This document shows, in pieces, positions 18,630-28,890 of a stretch of 64,000 nucleotides of DNA. Position 1 is the first letter of the stretch, and each line of letters begins with the position of its first letter. The notes beneath the pieces were generated by a model, which did no database searches, was not told the DNA's origin, and worked only from the letters and a program-made list of their open reading frames with translations. Source of the stretch: Paraeggerthella hongkongensis (GTDB lineage Bacteria; Actinomycetota; Coriobacteriia; Coriobacteriales; Eggerthellaceae); the NCBI RefSeq assembly GCF_003340345.1, contig NZ_PPTQ01000005.1, positions 1 through 64,000 of the forward strand, written 5' to 3'. Position numbers and translations under genes: made by a program.

Positions 18630-21600
18630 ATGGTGAACGAGACCATGCTGAACAGCGCACTGCGCATCGGCATCGACGTGGGCTCGACTACGGTGAAGCT
18701 GGCTATCCTGGACGAGGCGAACGACGTCAAATTCTCCGTCTACCGCCGTCACCACGCCGACGTGCGGGCCACGATCATCGAGGTTTTGAGCGAGGCCGCG
18801 GCTGATTTCGGGAACGAGCGCATGACCATCGCCATCACCGGGTCGGGCGGTTTGCTGCTGGCCCAATGGCTGGGAATCGAATTCGTGCAGGAGGTTATCG
18901 CGTCCAAGACCGCGGTGGAAACCTTCATTCCCGAAACCGACGTGGCCATCGAGCTGGGCGGCGAGGATGCGAAGATCATCTACTTCGATCAGGGCATCGA
19001 ACAGCGCATGAACGGCACGTGCGCCGGCGGTACCGGCGCGTTCATTGACCAGATGGCCGCCTTGCTCAACACCGACGCCGGCGGCTTGAACGAACTGGCT
19101 CGCAACCACACGACCATCTATCCCATTGCAAGCCGTTGCGGCGTGTTCGCGAAGACCGACGTCCAGCCCCTGCTGAACGAAGGCGCGCGCAAGGAGGACA
19201 TCGCCGCGTCCATCTTTCAGTCCGTGGTCACGCAGACCATCAGCGGCTTGGCGTGCGGGCGTCCCATTCGCGGACACGTGGCGTTTCTGGGCGGCCCCCT
19301 GCAGTACCTTCCCGAGCTGCGCAAGCGGTTCTACGAAACGCTCGACCTGGACGACCAGCACATCATCGTGCCCGAAAACGCGCACCTGTTCGTGGCGGGA
19401 GGCTGCGCCATTGCCGGCGCGGCAAGCGACACCGTGAAGGCCGAGCTGCTGGCCGACGTGCTCGATCGCCTGAAGAACCTTGGCGACATGCAGGGGTCCG
19501 AGGTGGTGCGCCTGGACCCGCTGTTCGCCGACGAGTCCGCATACCGCGAGTTCAAGCGCCGCCACGATGCCGAGGTGGTGCGCCGCGGCCAGCTTATGGC
19601 CTACGACGGCACGGCCTATCTGGGCATCGATGCAGGATCGACCACGTTCAAGGCGGTTCTGGTCGGGGAAGACGGCGCGCTTCTGTGGTCGCATTACGCC
19701 AGCAACAAGGGCGACGTGCTGGGGTGCGCCCGCGCGGCGCTTTCCAACCTGTACAACGACATGCCGGTGGACGCCGAAACGGGCGAGCCGCTGGTGCGCA
19801 TCGGCCACGCCACGGTGACCGGCTACGGCGAGCACTTGCTGCTGGAAGCGCTGCGCCTCGACTCGGGCGAGATCGAAACGGTGGCGCACCTGAGGGGCGC
19901 TCAGGAGATGCTGCCGGGCGTGGAGTTCATCCTGGACATCGGCGGGCAGGACATGAAGTGCCTGCGCGTGAAGGACGGCGTCATCGACCACATCATGCTC
20001 AACGAGGCGTGCAGCTCGGGCTGCGGCAGCTTCATCGAAAGCTTCGCTACGGGCTTGAACTTGAGCGTGTCGGAGTTCGCGCAGGCTGCCGTGGAGGCAA
20101 AACGATCCGTTGACCTGGGAAGTCGCTGTACGGTATTCATGAACAGCCGCGTGAAGCAGGCGCAGAAGGAAGGCGCCACCGTCGGCGACATCGCGGCGGG
20201 CTTGGCGATTTCCGTCATCAAGAACGCGCTGTTCAAGGTCATTAAAATCCGCGACCCGCACGACGTGGGTTCGAAGGTCATCGTGCAGGGCGGCACGTTC
20301 CTCAACGATGCCGTGCTGCGCGCGTTCGAGCAGTTGTCCGAAGTCAACGCGGTGCGTCCCGACATCGCGGGCAACATGGGCGCGTTCGGCGCGGCTCTGC
20401 TTGCGCGTGACCGGTACCAGGAGGCGATGGCCGAGCGCGAGCGCAGGGGTCAGGCGGCTGCGGCGTGGAGCTCGGCCGACGGCGAGGCGCTTGCGCCTGC
20501 TGTGCTGGAATCGACCATGCTCACGCTTGAGCAGCTTTCCGCGCTTTCCCCCACGCATAAAACCGTGCGCTGCAAGGCGTGCTCGAACCATTGCCTGCTG
20601 ACCGTCAACGACTTCGGCGTAGACGAGCGCACGGGCAAGCGCCGTCGCTTCATCACGGGCAATCGCTGCGAGAAGGGTGCCGGGACGTTCGACGAAAGCA
20701 AAAACGTGCCGAACCTGTACGAGTACAAGTCGAACCGCCTGTTCGGCTACGAGCCGCTTTCTGCCGAAACGGCCACGCGCGGTTCGGTGGGCATCCCGCG
20801 CGCGCTCAACATGTACGAGAACTATCCCTTCTGGTTCACGTTCTTCACCGAACTGGGATTCCAGGTGGTCTTGAGCGATCCTTCCACGAAGAAGACCTAC
20901 GAATCGGGCATTGAGTCCATGCCGTCGGAGAGCGTGTGCTACCCGGCCAAGATGTCGCACGGTCACATCATGAACCTGCTGGACAAGCGTCCCGACTTCA
21001 TCTGGTTCCCGTGCTCGAAGTGGGAGCGCCAGGAGGACCAAGGTGCGGGCAACCACTTCAATTGCCCGATCGTTGCCAGCTATTCCGAGGCATTGCGTCT
21101 CAACGTGGACGATCTGCGTACGTCCGGGGTGCCGTTCCTCAATCCGTGGCTGCCCTACGATCAGAAGGAGCATCTGAAGAAGCGCCTGTTCGTGGAACTG
21201 GTCGAAACCCATCCCGAGCTCATGGGCACGGCGGCTGCGCCCACGCAGGCCGAGGTGGACGCGGCGGTGGAGGCCGCTTGGGCCGAAGACGAGGCGTTCA
21301 AGCGCGACATCCGCGCGAAGGGCGAGGAGACGCTTGCGTGGATGGAGCAGACGGGCACGCACGGCATCGTGCTGGCGGGACGCCCGTACCATAACGACCC
21401 GGAGATCAACCACGCCATCCCCGAGCTGTTGACCAGTTTCGGCTTGGCAGTGCTGACCGAAGATTCGATTGCCCACCTGGGGCAGCTCGAACGCCCGATT
21501 CGCCTGGTCGATCAGTGGATGTACCACACGCGCCTGTACGCTGCCGCCAAGGTTGCCACCGAGCGAACCGACCTCGATCTTATCCAGCTGAACAGCTTCG

Positions 21601-23240
21601 GCTGCGGTTTGGACGCGCTCACCACCGATCAGGTGCAGGAGATCCTGGAACGCGCGGGCAAGGTGTACACCGTGCTCAAGATCGACGAGGTGTCGAACCT
21701 GGGCGCCGCGCGCATCCGCGTGCGCAGCTTGCTGGCCGCGCTCAAGGACCAAGCCGAAGAGCGCGCCGACGCCCTGCGCAAGCCGCGCCCCTGCCCGGTG
21801 GGCATCACCGTGCCCGAGAGCTTTTCGGAGAAGGCCTCGCCCGAGGTCATCGCCAGCTTCAAGCAGCGCGAAGGCGCGACGACCGAATTCCCCCGCGCCG
21901 TGTTCACGCAGGAGATGAAGGACGCGGGCTACACCATCCTGGCGCCGCAGATGGCTCCTATTCACTTCGACCTGCTGGTGGAGGTGTTCCGCAAGGAGGG
22001 CTACAACTTCGAGCTGCTTCCCTCGGTGGACCACGGCGCGGTGGATGCGGGCCTCAAGTACGTGAACAACGACATTTGCTATCCGTCCATTCTGGTTACG
22101 GGCCAGATCATGGAGGCGGTCATGTCCGGGCGCTACGACACGGACAAGCTTGCCATCGTCATCACCCAAACCGGCGGCGGCTGCCGTGCCACGAACTACA
22201 TCTCGCTCATCCGCAAGGCGCTTGCATCCGTGGGCTTGCCGCATGTGCCCGTGATCGCGCTTTCGTTCAAGGACTTGGGCGAGGACAACCCCGGCTTCAA
22301 GGTGACGCCGAAGATGCTGCTTCAAGCCACGTACGCCGTGCTGTACGGCGACCTGCTTATGACGGCTCTGTATCGCACGCGTCCGTACGAGGTGGAGCCG
22401 GGCAGCGCGAACCGCCTGTTCGATCACTGGATGGCCGAGTGCAAGGGCCAGCTGAAGCGCGGCCTCAAGCGCAGCGAGTTCAAGCGCGCGGCCCGGCGCA
22501 TCGTGGAGGATTTCGACACGCTTCCCTTGCAGGGCGAGGGAACGAAGCCGCGCGTCGGTGTGGTGGGCGAGATTTTGGTGAAGTTCCATCCGACGGCGAA
22601 CAACCAGGTCATCGACGTGATCGAGCGCGAGGGATGCGAAGCGGTCGTGCCCGGCTTGGTCGAGTTCTTCCTGTTCGGCATAGCGGGGTCGATCTTCCAG
22701 AAAGACCCGCTGGGACGCAGCGCGAAAAGCGCGCTCGGCGGCAGGATCGGCCTTGCCTTCATCGACAAGTTCCGTGCTCCGGTGACGAAGGCGCTGCGCG
22801 ATTCGAGCCGCTTCGAGCCGCCTGCGAACATCTACGAGCTGGCCGAGTACGCAAGCGAGATCCTCAGCTTGTGCAACTCGATGGGCGAGGGATGGCTGCT
22901 CACCGCCGAGATGGTGGAGCTTATCAAGACGGGCGCGCCGAACGTGGTGTGCGCGCAGCCGTTCGCCTGCCTGCCGAACCACGTGGTGGGTCGCGCCGTC
23001 ATCAAGGAGCTGCGCCGCCGCTATCCCGAAAGCAACATCGTTGCCGTGGACTACGATCCGGGCGCGTCCGAGGTGAACCAGCTCAACCGCATCAAGCTCA
23101 TGATCAGCGTGGCGAAAGCCAACCTGGTCGAGAAGGAGCAGCAAGCGCGCGCGAGTCGCGACGAGTTCGTGGGATCGACCTGCCCGTGCGCTTCGTGCGA
23201 GCGAGCCGGTGCGCTTGAGATCGAAACGGAAAAGGCGTAG
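18630..23240 (+). CDS. Giant 2-hydroxyacyl-CoA dehydratase activase-related protein
   Basis: The 1536-residue protein carries two BcrA/BadF-type ASKHA ATPase domains in tandem, starting [11 protein letters not shown] and [11 protein letters not shown]. Each has the conserved Cys for a bridging [4Fe-4S] cluster ([10 protein letters not shown] and [11 protein letters not shown]). A DUF2229 domain and a dehydratase D-like region with many cysteines follow, ending in [10 protein letters not shown]. Activases inject a high-energy electron into 2-hydroxyacyl-CoA dehydratases or related reductases. This fused form is widespread in anaerobes, but its acceptor is unknown, and no HgdA/B-type genes are adjacent. 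I chose ATG 18630 because AAGGAG lies six bases upstream; GTG 18579 and ATG 18588 are alternatives. Confidence 0.88.
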   Translation: MVNETMLNSALRIGIDVGSTTVKLAILDEANDVKFSVYRRHHADVRATIIEVLSEAAADFGNERMTIAITGSGGLLLAQWLGIEFVQEVIASKTAVETFIPETDVAIELGGEDAKIIYFDQGIEQRMNGTCAGGTGAFIDQMAALLNTDAGGLNELARNHTTIYPIASRCGVFAKTDVQPLLNEGARKEDIAASIFQSVVTQTISGLACGRPIRGHVAFLGGPLQYLPELRKRFYETLDLDDQHIIVPENAHLFVAGGCAIAGAASDTVKAELLADVLDRLKNLGDMQGSEVVRLDPLFADESAYREFKRRHDAEVVRRGQLMAYDGTAYLGIDAGSTTFKAVLVGEDGALLWSHYASNKGDVLGCARAALSNLYNDMPVDAETGEPLVRIGHATVTGYGEHLLLEALRLDSGEIETVAHLRGAQEMLPGVEFILDIGGQDMKCLRVKDGVIDHIMLNEACSSGCGSFIESFATGLNLSVSEFAQAAVEAKRSVDLGSRCTVFMNSRVKQAQKEGATVGDIAAGLAISVIKNALFKVIKIRDPHDVGSKVIVQGGTFLNDAVLRAFEQLSEVNAVRPDIAGNMGAFGAALLARDRYQEAMAERERRGQAAAAWSSADGEALAPAVLESTMLTLEQLSALSPTHKTVRCKACSNHCLLTVNDFGVDERTGKRRRFITGNRCEKGAGTFDESKNVPNLYEYKSNRLFGYEPLSAETATRGSVGIPRALNMYENYPFWFTFFTELGFQVVLSDPSTKKTYESGIESMPSESVCYPAKMSHGHIMNLLDKRPDFIWFPCSKWERQEDQGAGNHFNCPIVASYSEALRLNVDDLRTSGVPFLNPWLPYDQKEHLKKRLFVELVETHPELMGTAAAPTQAEVDAAVEAAWAEDEAFKRDIRAKGEETLAWMEQTGTHGIVLAGRPYHNDPEINHAIPELLTSFGLAVLTEDSIAHLGQLERPIRLVDQWMYHTRLYAAAKVATERTDLDLIQLNSFGCGLDALTTDQVQEILERAGKVYTVLKIDEVSNLGAARIRVRSLLAALKDQAEERADALRKPRPCPVGITVPESFSEKASPEVIASFKQREGATTEFPRAVFTQEMKDAGYTILAPQMAPIHFDLLVEVFRKEGYNFELLPSVDHGAVDAGLKYVNNDICYPSILVTGQIMEAVMSGRYDTDKLAIVITQTGGGCRATNYISLIRKALASVGLPHVPVIALSFKDLGEDNPGFKVTPKMLLQATYAVLYGDLLMTALYRTRPYEVEPGSANRLFDHWMAECKGQLKRGLKRSEFKRAARRIVEDFDTLPLQGEGTKPRVGVVGEILVKFHPTANNQVIDVIEREGCEAVVPGLVEFFLFGIAGSIFQKDPLGRSAKSALGGRIGLAFIDKFRAPVTKALRDSSRFEPPANIYELAEYASEILSLCNSMGEGWLLTAEMVELIKTGAPNVVCAQPFACLPNHVVGRAVIKELRRRYPESNIVAVDYDPGASEVNQLNRIKLMISVAKANLVEKEQQARASRDEFVGSTCPCASCERAGALEIETEKA

Positions 23241-23279
23241 GGCCGACCGACTGGCGCTCTGCGAGAAATAGGCGAAGCG

Positions 23280-23307
23280 GGGGGGCTGAAAAGCCCCCCT
23301 GTTTTTT
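23280..23307 (+). terminator. Rho-independent terminator of the activase gene
   Basis: GGGGGGCT-GAAA-AGCCCCCC followed by TGTTTTTT: a strong GNRA-like loop, perfect 8-bp stem and U-tract. Confidence 0.93.
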
Positions 23308-23325
23308 CGCGCGCGGTTTCCGGGC

Positions 23326-23471
23326 TCTGTCAAAACGGACGAGTTTTGCGGGGGTTTTTCGCCTCTCGCCGACAGGTTGCCAAGGGGCGTTTTTCATCAT
23401 TCCTGTTCAGAGACTTGCTCGTTGCATTTATCCTGGTTTGAGGACCAGCAAAACTCGTCCGTTTTGACAGA
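23326..23471. repeat. R4: 146-bp element with perfect 24-bp inverted ends
   Basis: Positions 23326-23349 (starting TCTGTCAAAACGGACG) are the exact reverse complement of 23448-23471 (ending CGTCCGTTTTGACAGA). The 98-bp interior has no open frame. Only one copy is in the window. The CTGTCAAAAC core faintly recalls the CGTCAAAAC of R1-R3, but the lengths and ends differ. The remaining bases to 23625 hold no gene. Confidence 0.8.
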
Positions 23472-23625
23472 ACCTCGACGAAGAGGGCGTGGCGGGATGG
23501 GATACGATTCGGGATGGGACGCGATCCGGCTCGCGGACGGGTAGCGCTCCCTTGCAGCGCAGAGTCGGTCGTTCCCTTCGAAGGCCGCGCGGATGCGGGA
23601 GCGTCTCTCGCCGTTCGCACGGGGC

Positions 23626-25383
23626 CTAGTCGGCGGGATGGAAGTCCTCGGCCATTTCGCGTGCGGCGGTCACATCGTCTGTGACCAGACCGTCTATGCC
23701 GTAGCTGAGCAAACGCGCCATGTTGGCGGGGTCGTTCACGGTCCAAGCGTAGACGATTTTCCCTTCGCGGTGCGCGTCGTCGACAAGCTGCTGCGTAACG
23801 AAGAAGTCGTCAACGCTGAAGTAGTCGACGTACGGTATGTGGGAAAGGTAGCCGTACGCCAGCGTCATATCATACATGGTGGGCATGAGCGGGTCGGCTT
23901 GCTTTACGCGTACGAGCGCGTCGTAGGAGATGCTGGCAACCGCCACGTGGTCGCGCATGCCGTAAGCGTTGATGAGGTCGACCGTCTTCCGCTCTAGGTC
24001 GGTGCCGTGACCGTCGGGTTTGACCTCGATGTTCATCTTGATTTTGCCTTTGCAGAGGGCAAGTGCTTCCTCGAGCGTGCATACGCGCTGATCGGCGAAC
24101 GCGGGATCGAACCAGGATCCGTTGTCCAGATCTTTAATCTCGTTGTACGTGACTTCCCAAAAGTTCTTGTCCAGCCCCGTCGTTCGCTTGAGGTTGGCGT
24201 CGTGCATGACCATGAGCACGCCGTCGGCGGTTTGCTGCACGTCGAGCTCCACCCAATCAGCGCCTTCGTCGATAGCCTGCTGAAAGGCGGCAAGCGTGTT
24301 CTCCGGGGCGGTGCGGGCTCCTCCACGATGCGCGGTGATCTCTACGCGGGCGGGCGGTTCCTGCGAAGGCTCGAACAGGCCGTGGGAAGTTATGTACGAA
24401 GTCGAGGATGCAAACGCGATCAGGACGAGCGCTGCTGCCGTTGCCCTCTTGGCAAACGGCGTGCGCCCGGTTGGGCCCGATGGCTCGAAGCGGTAGTCGA
24501 CGGGGAGGTTCTTTTTGTCGGTGAGTTCGTAGAATGTGCAGCTCAGCGCAGCGTAGCTGAACGGGGTGAGCAGGCATTGCGTGATTATCAAGAACCCGAG
24601 CGAAATGACGGCAAGCCCTATCGAGGCAACCGGGGAGGCGTCTCCCTCGATTAGCACCGTTAGCGTGAATATCCCAATGAGCGCTACCGCCGCCGCTTCT
24701 GCGGCGAACAGGCCGACAAGCGCCAAGATGCGGCGAGCCAGCATCCAGCGAGCGCCGTGCAGCAGGCGCTTGCTCGAAACGCGCGCCTGCATCCAGTCCT
24801 CGTTGCGCAGCGTGAAGAAGTGCACGCCGAACGCAAGGAAGAAAGCGTGGATGTACAGGGCAACGAACAACGCGATCAACGCGCAGGAAAGCACGTTGTT
24901 TTCCCAGATGAAGTCCATGATGAATTCGGGAGGCCTGAAATCGGTCAAGACCGACGAGGTCACGGCCAGGTTCGTGAGCGGAACAAGCAGCAGCACGAAG
25001 GGGATCAGCAGCCAGTTGCGTGGATGGACGATGCGCACGGCTTGCTCGAACGTGCGGTTCGCCAGCTCGCGCACCCCAATCTTTCGCCGCATCCTTCCGG
25101 CCTGCATCAGCAGCACGAGCGCGCACATTTCGAACAGCGATCCCAGGCTTAGCAAGAGTATGGCGAACAAGGCGCACGGCCAGGTTACGGGGCTGCCAAG
25201 GAATGTCGCCAGATTCGCGTCGCACAGGTAGGAAAGGCCGGCGGCGTACAGCGCGAAGTCTATGAGCCCTAAACTGAGCGGCACGAACAAAATGGCGAAT
25301 GCAATCTGGAATCCTGCTTCGAACAGGAAAACGGTTCGCAGGTTGTACGCGAACAGCCTCCAGGTGCTGCGAATGAAGTTCAT
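23626..25383 (-). CDS. Membrane-anchored glycerophosphodiester phosphodiesterase
   Basis: The 585-residue protein has an N-terminal membrane domain of about seven or eight helices (residues 15-330, GPDP_memb-like) and a C-terminal GDPD domain. The catalytic marks are 'HRGGARTAPENTLAAF' (His, Arg, Glu-Asn), 'WVELDVQQT' (metal Glu/Asp) and 'MHDANLKRTTG' (second His). It would split glycerophosphodiesters into glycerol-3-phosphate and alcohol at the cell surface. Single leftward gene with no operon partner. Confidence 0.92.
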   Translation of the reverse strand: MNFIRSTWRLFAYNLRTVFLFEAGFQIAFAILFVPLSLGLIDFALYAAGLSYLCDANLATFLGSPVTWPCALFAILLLSLGSLFEMCALVLLMQAGRMRRKIGVRELANRTFEQAVRIVHPRNWLLIPFVLLLVPLTNLAVTSSVLTDFRPPEFIMDFIWENNVLSCALIALFVALYIHAFFLAFGVHFFTLRNEDWMQARVSSKRLLHGARWMLARRILALVGLFAAEAAAVALIGIFTLTVLIEGDASPVASIGLAVISLGFLIITQCLLTPFSYAALSCTFYELTDKKNLPVDYRFEPSGPTGRTPFAKRATAAALVLIAFASSTSYITSHGLFEPSQEPPARVEITAHRGGARTAPENTLAAFQQAIDEGADWVELDVQQTADGVLMVMHDANLKRTTGLDKNFWEVTYNEIKDLDNGSWFDPAFADQRVCTLEEALALCKGKIKMNIEVKPDGHGTDLERKTVDLINAYGMRDHVAVASISYDALVRVKQADPLMPTMYDMTLAYGYLSHIPYVDYFSVDDFFVTQQLVDDAHREGKIVYAWTVNDPANMARLLSYGIDGLVTDDVTAAREMAEDFHPAD

Positions 25384-25672
25384 GAGTCTCCTTGGAAAGC
25401 GGCGAGATCGCCGTACGCTTTAGCTCCTTGTTGGACTCATGATACCAGGTTGGTTGCGGGGACGCCTTGAGGGAGCGGGCGACGGACGGGGTGTGGGCAA
25501 AGGCTTCGAAGCGCATCGCCGCCCGCGCGAGCAAGCCGTTTGCGGCAGTGGAGGAGCGGACGCCAAGGGCGACGGCAACGGTTTCGTAAACTGTAATCAA
25601 CAAAGTATCAATTGGGCGTACACTAAGGTCGTCCATCGGACCCTCTTGGAAACCTCTCGAAAGAAGGCGCTC

Positions 25673-26221
25673 ATGAGCATCTACGATTTCACCGTGAAAG
25701 ACCAGCAGGGCAACGCCGTTTCGCTTGCCGATTACCGCGGACGCGTCCTGCTTATTGTGAACACCGCCACCGAATGCGGCTTTACGCCGACGTATGCCCA
25801 GCTCGAAGAACTGTATCGCGTCCTGCGCGAGCGCGGGCTGGACGTTTTGGACTTTCCGTGCGACCAGTTCGGCCATCAGGCTCCGGGAACGAATGAGGAG
25901 ATCGCGGCGTTTTGCACCTCCCGCTTCGGCGTGACGTTTCCTCAGTTCGCGAAGATCGAGGTCAACGGCGAAGGAGCTGACCCGCTGTTCGCGTACCTGC
26001 AAGAGCAAAAGGGCTTCGAGGGGTTCGACCAGGGCCATGAGCTGACGCCTGTTCTGGAGGACCTGCTGGCAAAGGCCGATCCCGGATACGCCCAGAAGCC
26101 CTCCATCAAGTGGAACTTCACCAAGTTCCTGGTCGATCGCGACGGGAACGTCGTTCGCCGCTTCGAGCCCACGGCAAGCATTCCCGATGCGGTCGCGCCC
26201 GCCGTGGAAGAGCTGCTGTAG
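25673..26221 (+). CDS. Glutathione peroxidase-family thiol peroxidase (Cys type)
   Basis: The 182-residue protein reduces peroxides, in bacteria normally with thioredoxin. The peroxidatic residue is Cys in 'NTATECGFTPTY' (about residue 36) rather than selenocysteine. 'FPCDQFGHQAPG' carries the second segment and 'WNFTKFLVDRDG' the catalytic Trp/Asn. The ATG at 25673 follows AAGAAGG and places the fold at the N-terminus; the longer upstream frame is unconserved. Monocistronic, with a terminator at 26251. Confidence 0.93.
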   Translation: MSIYDFTVKDQQGNAVSLADYRGRVLLIVNTATECGFTPTYAQLEELYRVLRERGLDVLDFPCDQFGHQAPGTNEEIAAFCTSRFGVTFPQFAKIEVNGEGADPLFAYLQEQKGFEGFDQGHELTPVLEDLLAKADPGYAQKPSIKWNFTKFLVDRDGNVVRRFEPTASIPDAVAPAVEELL

Positions 26222-26250
26222 TCGGTTGCGGGCCAAGTTGCTTTCCGACT

Positions 26251-26283
26251 GGGGTGCCGAGCAACGCTTGGGCACCCCGTTTT
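26251..26283 (+). terminator. Terminator between peroxidase and permease genes
   Basis: GGGGTGCC pairs with GGCACCCC over a 12-base loop and is followed by GTTTTG. It serves the peroxidase gene and can also act on the convergent permease gene. Confidence 0.75.
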
Positions 26284-26297
26284 GCACCTGCGCGCCT

Positions 26298-27362
26298 TTA
26301 CGCCTCCAGTTTGAGGTCGCCGTCCTTGATGAGCCCCGCTTTTCTCATGCCGGTGCATATTCCCCAGCTGAGAAGGGCGGGCAGGATGAAGCAGATCAGC
26401 GCTAGCCCCAGCCAGTCGAGGGGCCCGGCTGCCGGTGCGCCCGCCATGGCGTCTGCAACCCATCCCGCGTACACGCCGATGGGGCCTACCAGCCCGCACG
26501 TTCCCATGCCCGATGCGATTGCGCTGCCGTTTTGCTGGAGTTGAAAGACGCAGGTGGCGATGGGGCCGGTAATGGCCGATGCCAGAATGGGCGGCAGCCA
26601 GATGATCGGCTTGCGCACGATGTTGCCCATTTGCAGCATAGACGTGCCCAGGCCTTGCGACACCAATCCGCCCCAGCTGTTCTCTTTGAAGCTCATGACG
26701 GCGAACCCCACCATCTGGGCGCAGCATCCAGCTACGGCCGCGCCGCCTGCCAGCCCCGTCAAGCTGAGGGCGGCGCAGATGGCGGCCGACGAGATGGGCA
26801 GCGTCAAGGCGATGCCGATGACCACCGACACGATGACGCCCATGAAGAACGGCTGCAACTCGGTTGCCCACATGATGAACCCGCCCACGGACGACGCCAG
26901 GGCGCCGATGGCCGGGGCGACGGCGATCGACAGCCCGCAGCCCGCCAGGATGGTGACGGCGGGCGTTGCCAGGATGTCGACCTTCGTCTCCTTCGACACG
27001 GCCTTGCCGCACTCCGATGCCACGATGGCAACCACCAGCACGGCCAGCGGTCCGCCCGCGCCGCCCGCAGCGTTCGCGGCGTAGCCCACGGCGGCAAGCG
27101 AGAACAGAACGAGCGGCGGCGTTTTCAGGGCGTACCCGATGGCGATGGCCATGGCGGGCCCGGCAACGCTTTTGGCGAAGCCGCCTACCTCGTTGAAGAA
27201 CGCGATTCCCGTAAGGTCTCCCACGGTGGCGAGGATGGTTCCGATCAAAAGCGAGGCGAACAAGCCTTGCGCCATGGCCGACAGCGCGTCGATAGCGTAG
27301 CGCTGCGGCGAGATCTCGATGTCCTTGCGCGCGAGAAAGGAAGCAAAGGCTCCTTGCGACAT
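26298..27362 (-). CDS. PTS EIIC-like permease
   Basis: The 354-residue, glycine/alanine-rich membrane protein has about nine or ten hydrophobic helices and the family segments 'NEVGGFAKSVAGPAMAIAIGYAL', 'GGPLAVLVVAIVASECGK' and 'GTSMLQMGNIVRKP' (cited by core). It resembles the PTS_EIIC_2 group, a stand-alone IIC family without attached IIA or IIB domains. Its substrate and energy source are unclear, and no IIA/IIB genes are nearby. The ATG at 27362 follows AGGGGGATTATC. Single leftward gene. Confidence 0.8.
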   Translation of the reverse strand: MSQGAFASFLARKDIEISPQRYAIDALSAMAQGLFASLLIGTILATVGDLTGIAFFNEVGGFAKSVAGPAMAIAIGYALKTPPLVLFSLAAVGYAANAAGGAGGPLAVLVVAIVASECGKAVSKETKVDILATPAVTILAGCGLSIAVAPAIGALASSVGGFIMWATELQPFFMGVIVSVVIGIALTLPISSAAICAALSLTGLAGGAAVAGCCAQMVGFAVMSFKENSWGGLVSQGLGTSMLQMGNIVRKPIIWLPPILASAITGPIATCVFQLQQNGSAIASGMGTCGLVGPIGVYAGWVADAMAGAPAAGPLDWLGLALICFILPALLSWGICTGMRKAGLIKDGDLKLEA

Positions 27363-27456
27363 GATAATCCCCCTGATTGTCGAGCGGTTTCGTGGAACTG
27401 TACCCGTTCGATCTCTCAGGGGGAATGCTCGGCGGCGTTTTTTCGGCGAGGAGCGC

Positions 27457-28269
27457 TTACCGTGCGCGGTCGTCCAGCCATTCGATGGCGTCGCGGATAA
27501 CGCGGTCGCGCTTGAACTCGTTGAATATCTCGTGGTAGAGGCCGGCGTAGATGCGCAAAGACTTGTCCGTGGCCGACACCTCCTCGTACATGTCGATGCT
27601 GTCTTGCGGGCTGACCAGGCCGTCATCGCCGCCGTGCAGCAAAAGCACCGGGTCGGAGAAATCCGCAGCGTGCTCGCGGAGCCATACGTGGCCGTCGTGC
27701 ACGGCGCGCAGCAGCGCAACGGAGAACTCTTTGACGACGAACGGATCGGCCAGGTACGCTTCGCCCACGGCGGGGTCCGAGCATACGCCGTCGCCCAGCT
27801 CGTTGGGGAGGTAGGTTTGCGGGTCGAGCCCCTGCTCGACCACGCCCGCTGCCAAGCCGGCATGATCGCGGGTCCAGGCTCCCGACAGCACGTAGCCGTC
27901 CAGCTTCCCGGGGTACGTCGTTGCGTAGCTGGCTGCGCCGAACCCGCCCATGGAATGCCCGATCATGAACAGCGGCAGGTCGGGGAAGTGCGCGCGAGCC
28001 TCTTCCACGAACAGATCCGTGTCGGCCACGATCTGCTGGCGGTTGTCGTACCAGACCGCTTTGCCCATCGACCGGCCATGCCCGCGATGGTCGAAGCGCA
28101 CCACGGCGTAACCGGCCGCCAGCAGCTGCTCCACCACGTAATCGTAGCGGCCGTAGTGCTCGCACAGGCCATGGACGATGACCGCGCACGCCTTCGGGTT
28201 TTCGGGCGCGTCGATGCGTCCGACCAGCAGGAATCCTTCTGCTGCCTTCTTCGTGAGTTCCTGGTGCAT
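27457..28269 (-). CDS. Alpha/beta hydrolase, monoacylglycerol-lipase-like
   Basis: The 270-residue cytoplasmic enzyme has 'VIVHGLCEHYGRYDYV' (oxyanion region), 'RFDHRGHGRS', the nucleophile elbow GHSMGGFGA (Ser near residue 113), 'LLHGGDDGLV' (acid) and a C-terminal His in 'GLYHEIFNE'. This is the Hydrolase_4/lysophospholipase pattern; the likely substrates are monoacylglycerols or lysolipids. Single gene between the permease and the minisatellite region. Confidence 0.88.
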   Translation of the reverse strand: MHQELTKKAAEGFLLVGRIDAPENPKACAVIVHGLCEHYGRYDYVVEQLLAAGYAVVRFDHRGHGRSMGKAVWYDNRQQIVADTDLFVEEARAHFPDLPLFMIGHSMGGFGAASYATTYPGKLDGYVLSGAWTRDHAGLAAGVVEQGLDPQTYLPNELGDGVCSDPAVGEAYLADPFVVKEFSVALLRAVHDGHVWLREHAADFSDPVLLLHGGDDGLVSPQDSIDMYEEVSATDKSLRIYAGLYHEIFNEFKRDRVIRDAIEWLDDRAR

Positions 28270-28526
28270 GGGACCTTCTCTCTATCGGGTACGACGTTGG
28301 TTCCATTGTAGCGCGTTGCGCAGGGGGAAGCGGGGTCGGCTGCGCGGCGGCGGCGCTCGATGCGCAGACACGGGCGCATTGCGCATCCGCGCCTGCGTGC
28401 CGCGCGCGACCCGGCTTCCGGGCGCATCACGGGCCCGCGATGCACGCCATCCCCAACCGCCCGTGCTCCATGTGCGTTTCCTGCTCCCACGGGACCCGCG
28501 CCGCCGTTCGCGGATCCTGCGTCGTC

Positions 28527-28634
28527 CGCGAACCCCACGCCGTCTGCGAACCCCACGGACCTCGCGAGTCCTGCGTCGTCGTCCGCGAGCCCCGCGAACC
28601 CCACGTCGTCCGCGAACCCCACGGACCTCGCGAG
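28527..28634. repeat. 66-bp-period minisatellite
   Basis: A 42-bp block starting CGCGAACCCCACG at 28527 recurs at 28593 with three or fewer changes, and each block contains GCGAACCCCACG twice at 18-bp spacing. Related CCGCGAGCCCCG fragments surround it. Frames through it would encode only low-complexity Ala/Pro/Ser or Gly/Ala/Asp repeats and have no ribosome site. It occupies the 405-bp gap between the lipase and the methionine promoter; I see nothing else there. Confidence 0.7.
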
Positions 28635-28674
28635 CCCCGCGCCGTCGCCCGTTGCATCGATTCTTATTGGGGTC

Positions 28675-28702
28675 TTGACGGCGCGGATTCCTTCCCTATA
28701 CT
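28675..28702 (+). promoter_or_regulatory. Promoter of the methionine transport operon
   Basis: TTGACG and TATACT are separated by 16 bp and lie 63 bp upstream of the leader peptide start. This is a good sigma-70 type match and the only one in the region. Confidence 0.75.
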
Positions 28703-28764
28703 GAACACCTAGTGATTTGCTGTAGTATTCGAATCGGCTTTTTGCACCCGGAAGGAGGTTGGCC

Positions 28765-28890
28765 ATGATAGCTGTTTTCTCGTACATGAACATGATGATG
28801 CCCCGCGCTCTGTCCATGCTGATGGGCATGCGTCCGCGCATGCGCATGTCGTGCTTCGAGAATTGTCGCAACGCTATCCTTGTTTCTTAG
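28765..28890 (+). CDS. Methionine-rich leader peptide (41 aa)
   Basis: A short frame begins at ATG 28765, six bases after a strong AAGGAGG, and stops at TAG 28888-28890. Ten of its first 28 codons are Met (codons 1, 8, 10, 11, 12, 18, 20, 22, 26, 28), including the run MNMMM at 8-12 preceded by Tyr. It lies between a promoter and an intrinsic terminator upstream of metQ. The composition and position are those of an attenuator leader peptide that reads charged tRNA-Met. Too short and too biased to be an ordinary protein. Confidence 0.85.
   Translation: MIAVFSYMNMMMPRALSMLMGMRPRMRMSCFENCRNAILVS

Noticed and set aside
17913-23333. Very long leftward open frame opposite the activase
   Set aside because: It is the antisense shadow of a GC-rich gene: His/Arg/Ala-biased, no domain, no ribosome site. 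The plus-strand frame has clear ATPase motifs.
28360-28704. Ala/Pro/Ser-repeat protein in the minisatellite
   Set aside because: No ribosome site, purely repeat-driven composition, and it runs through the Met promoter.
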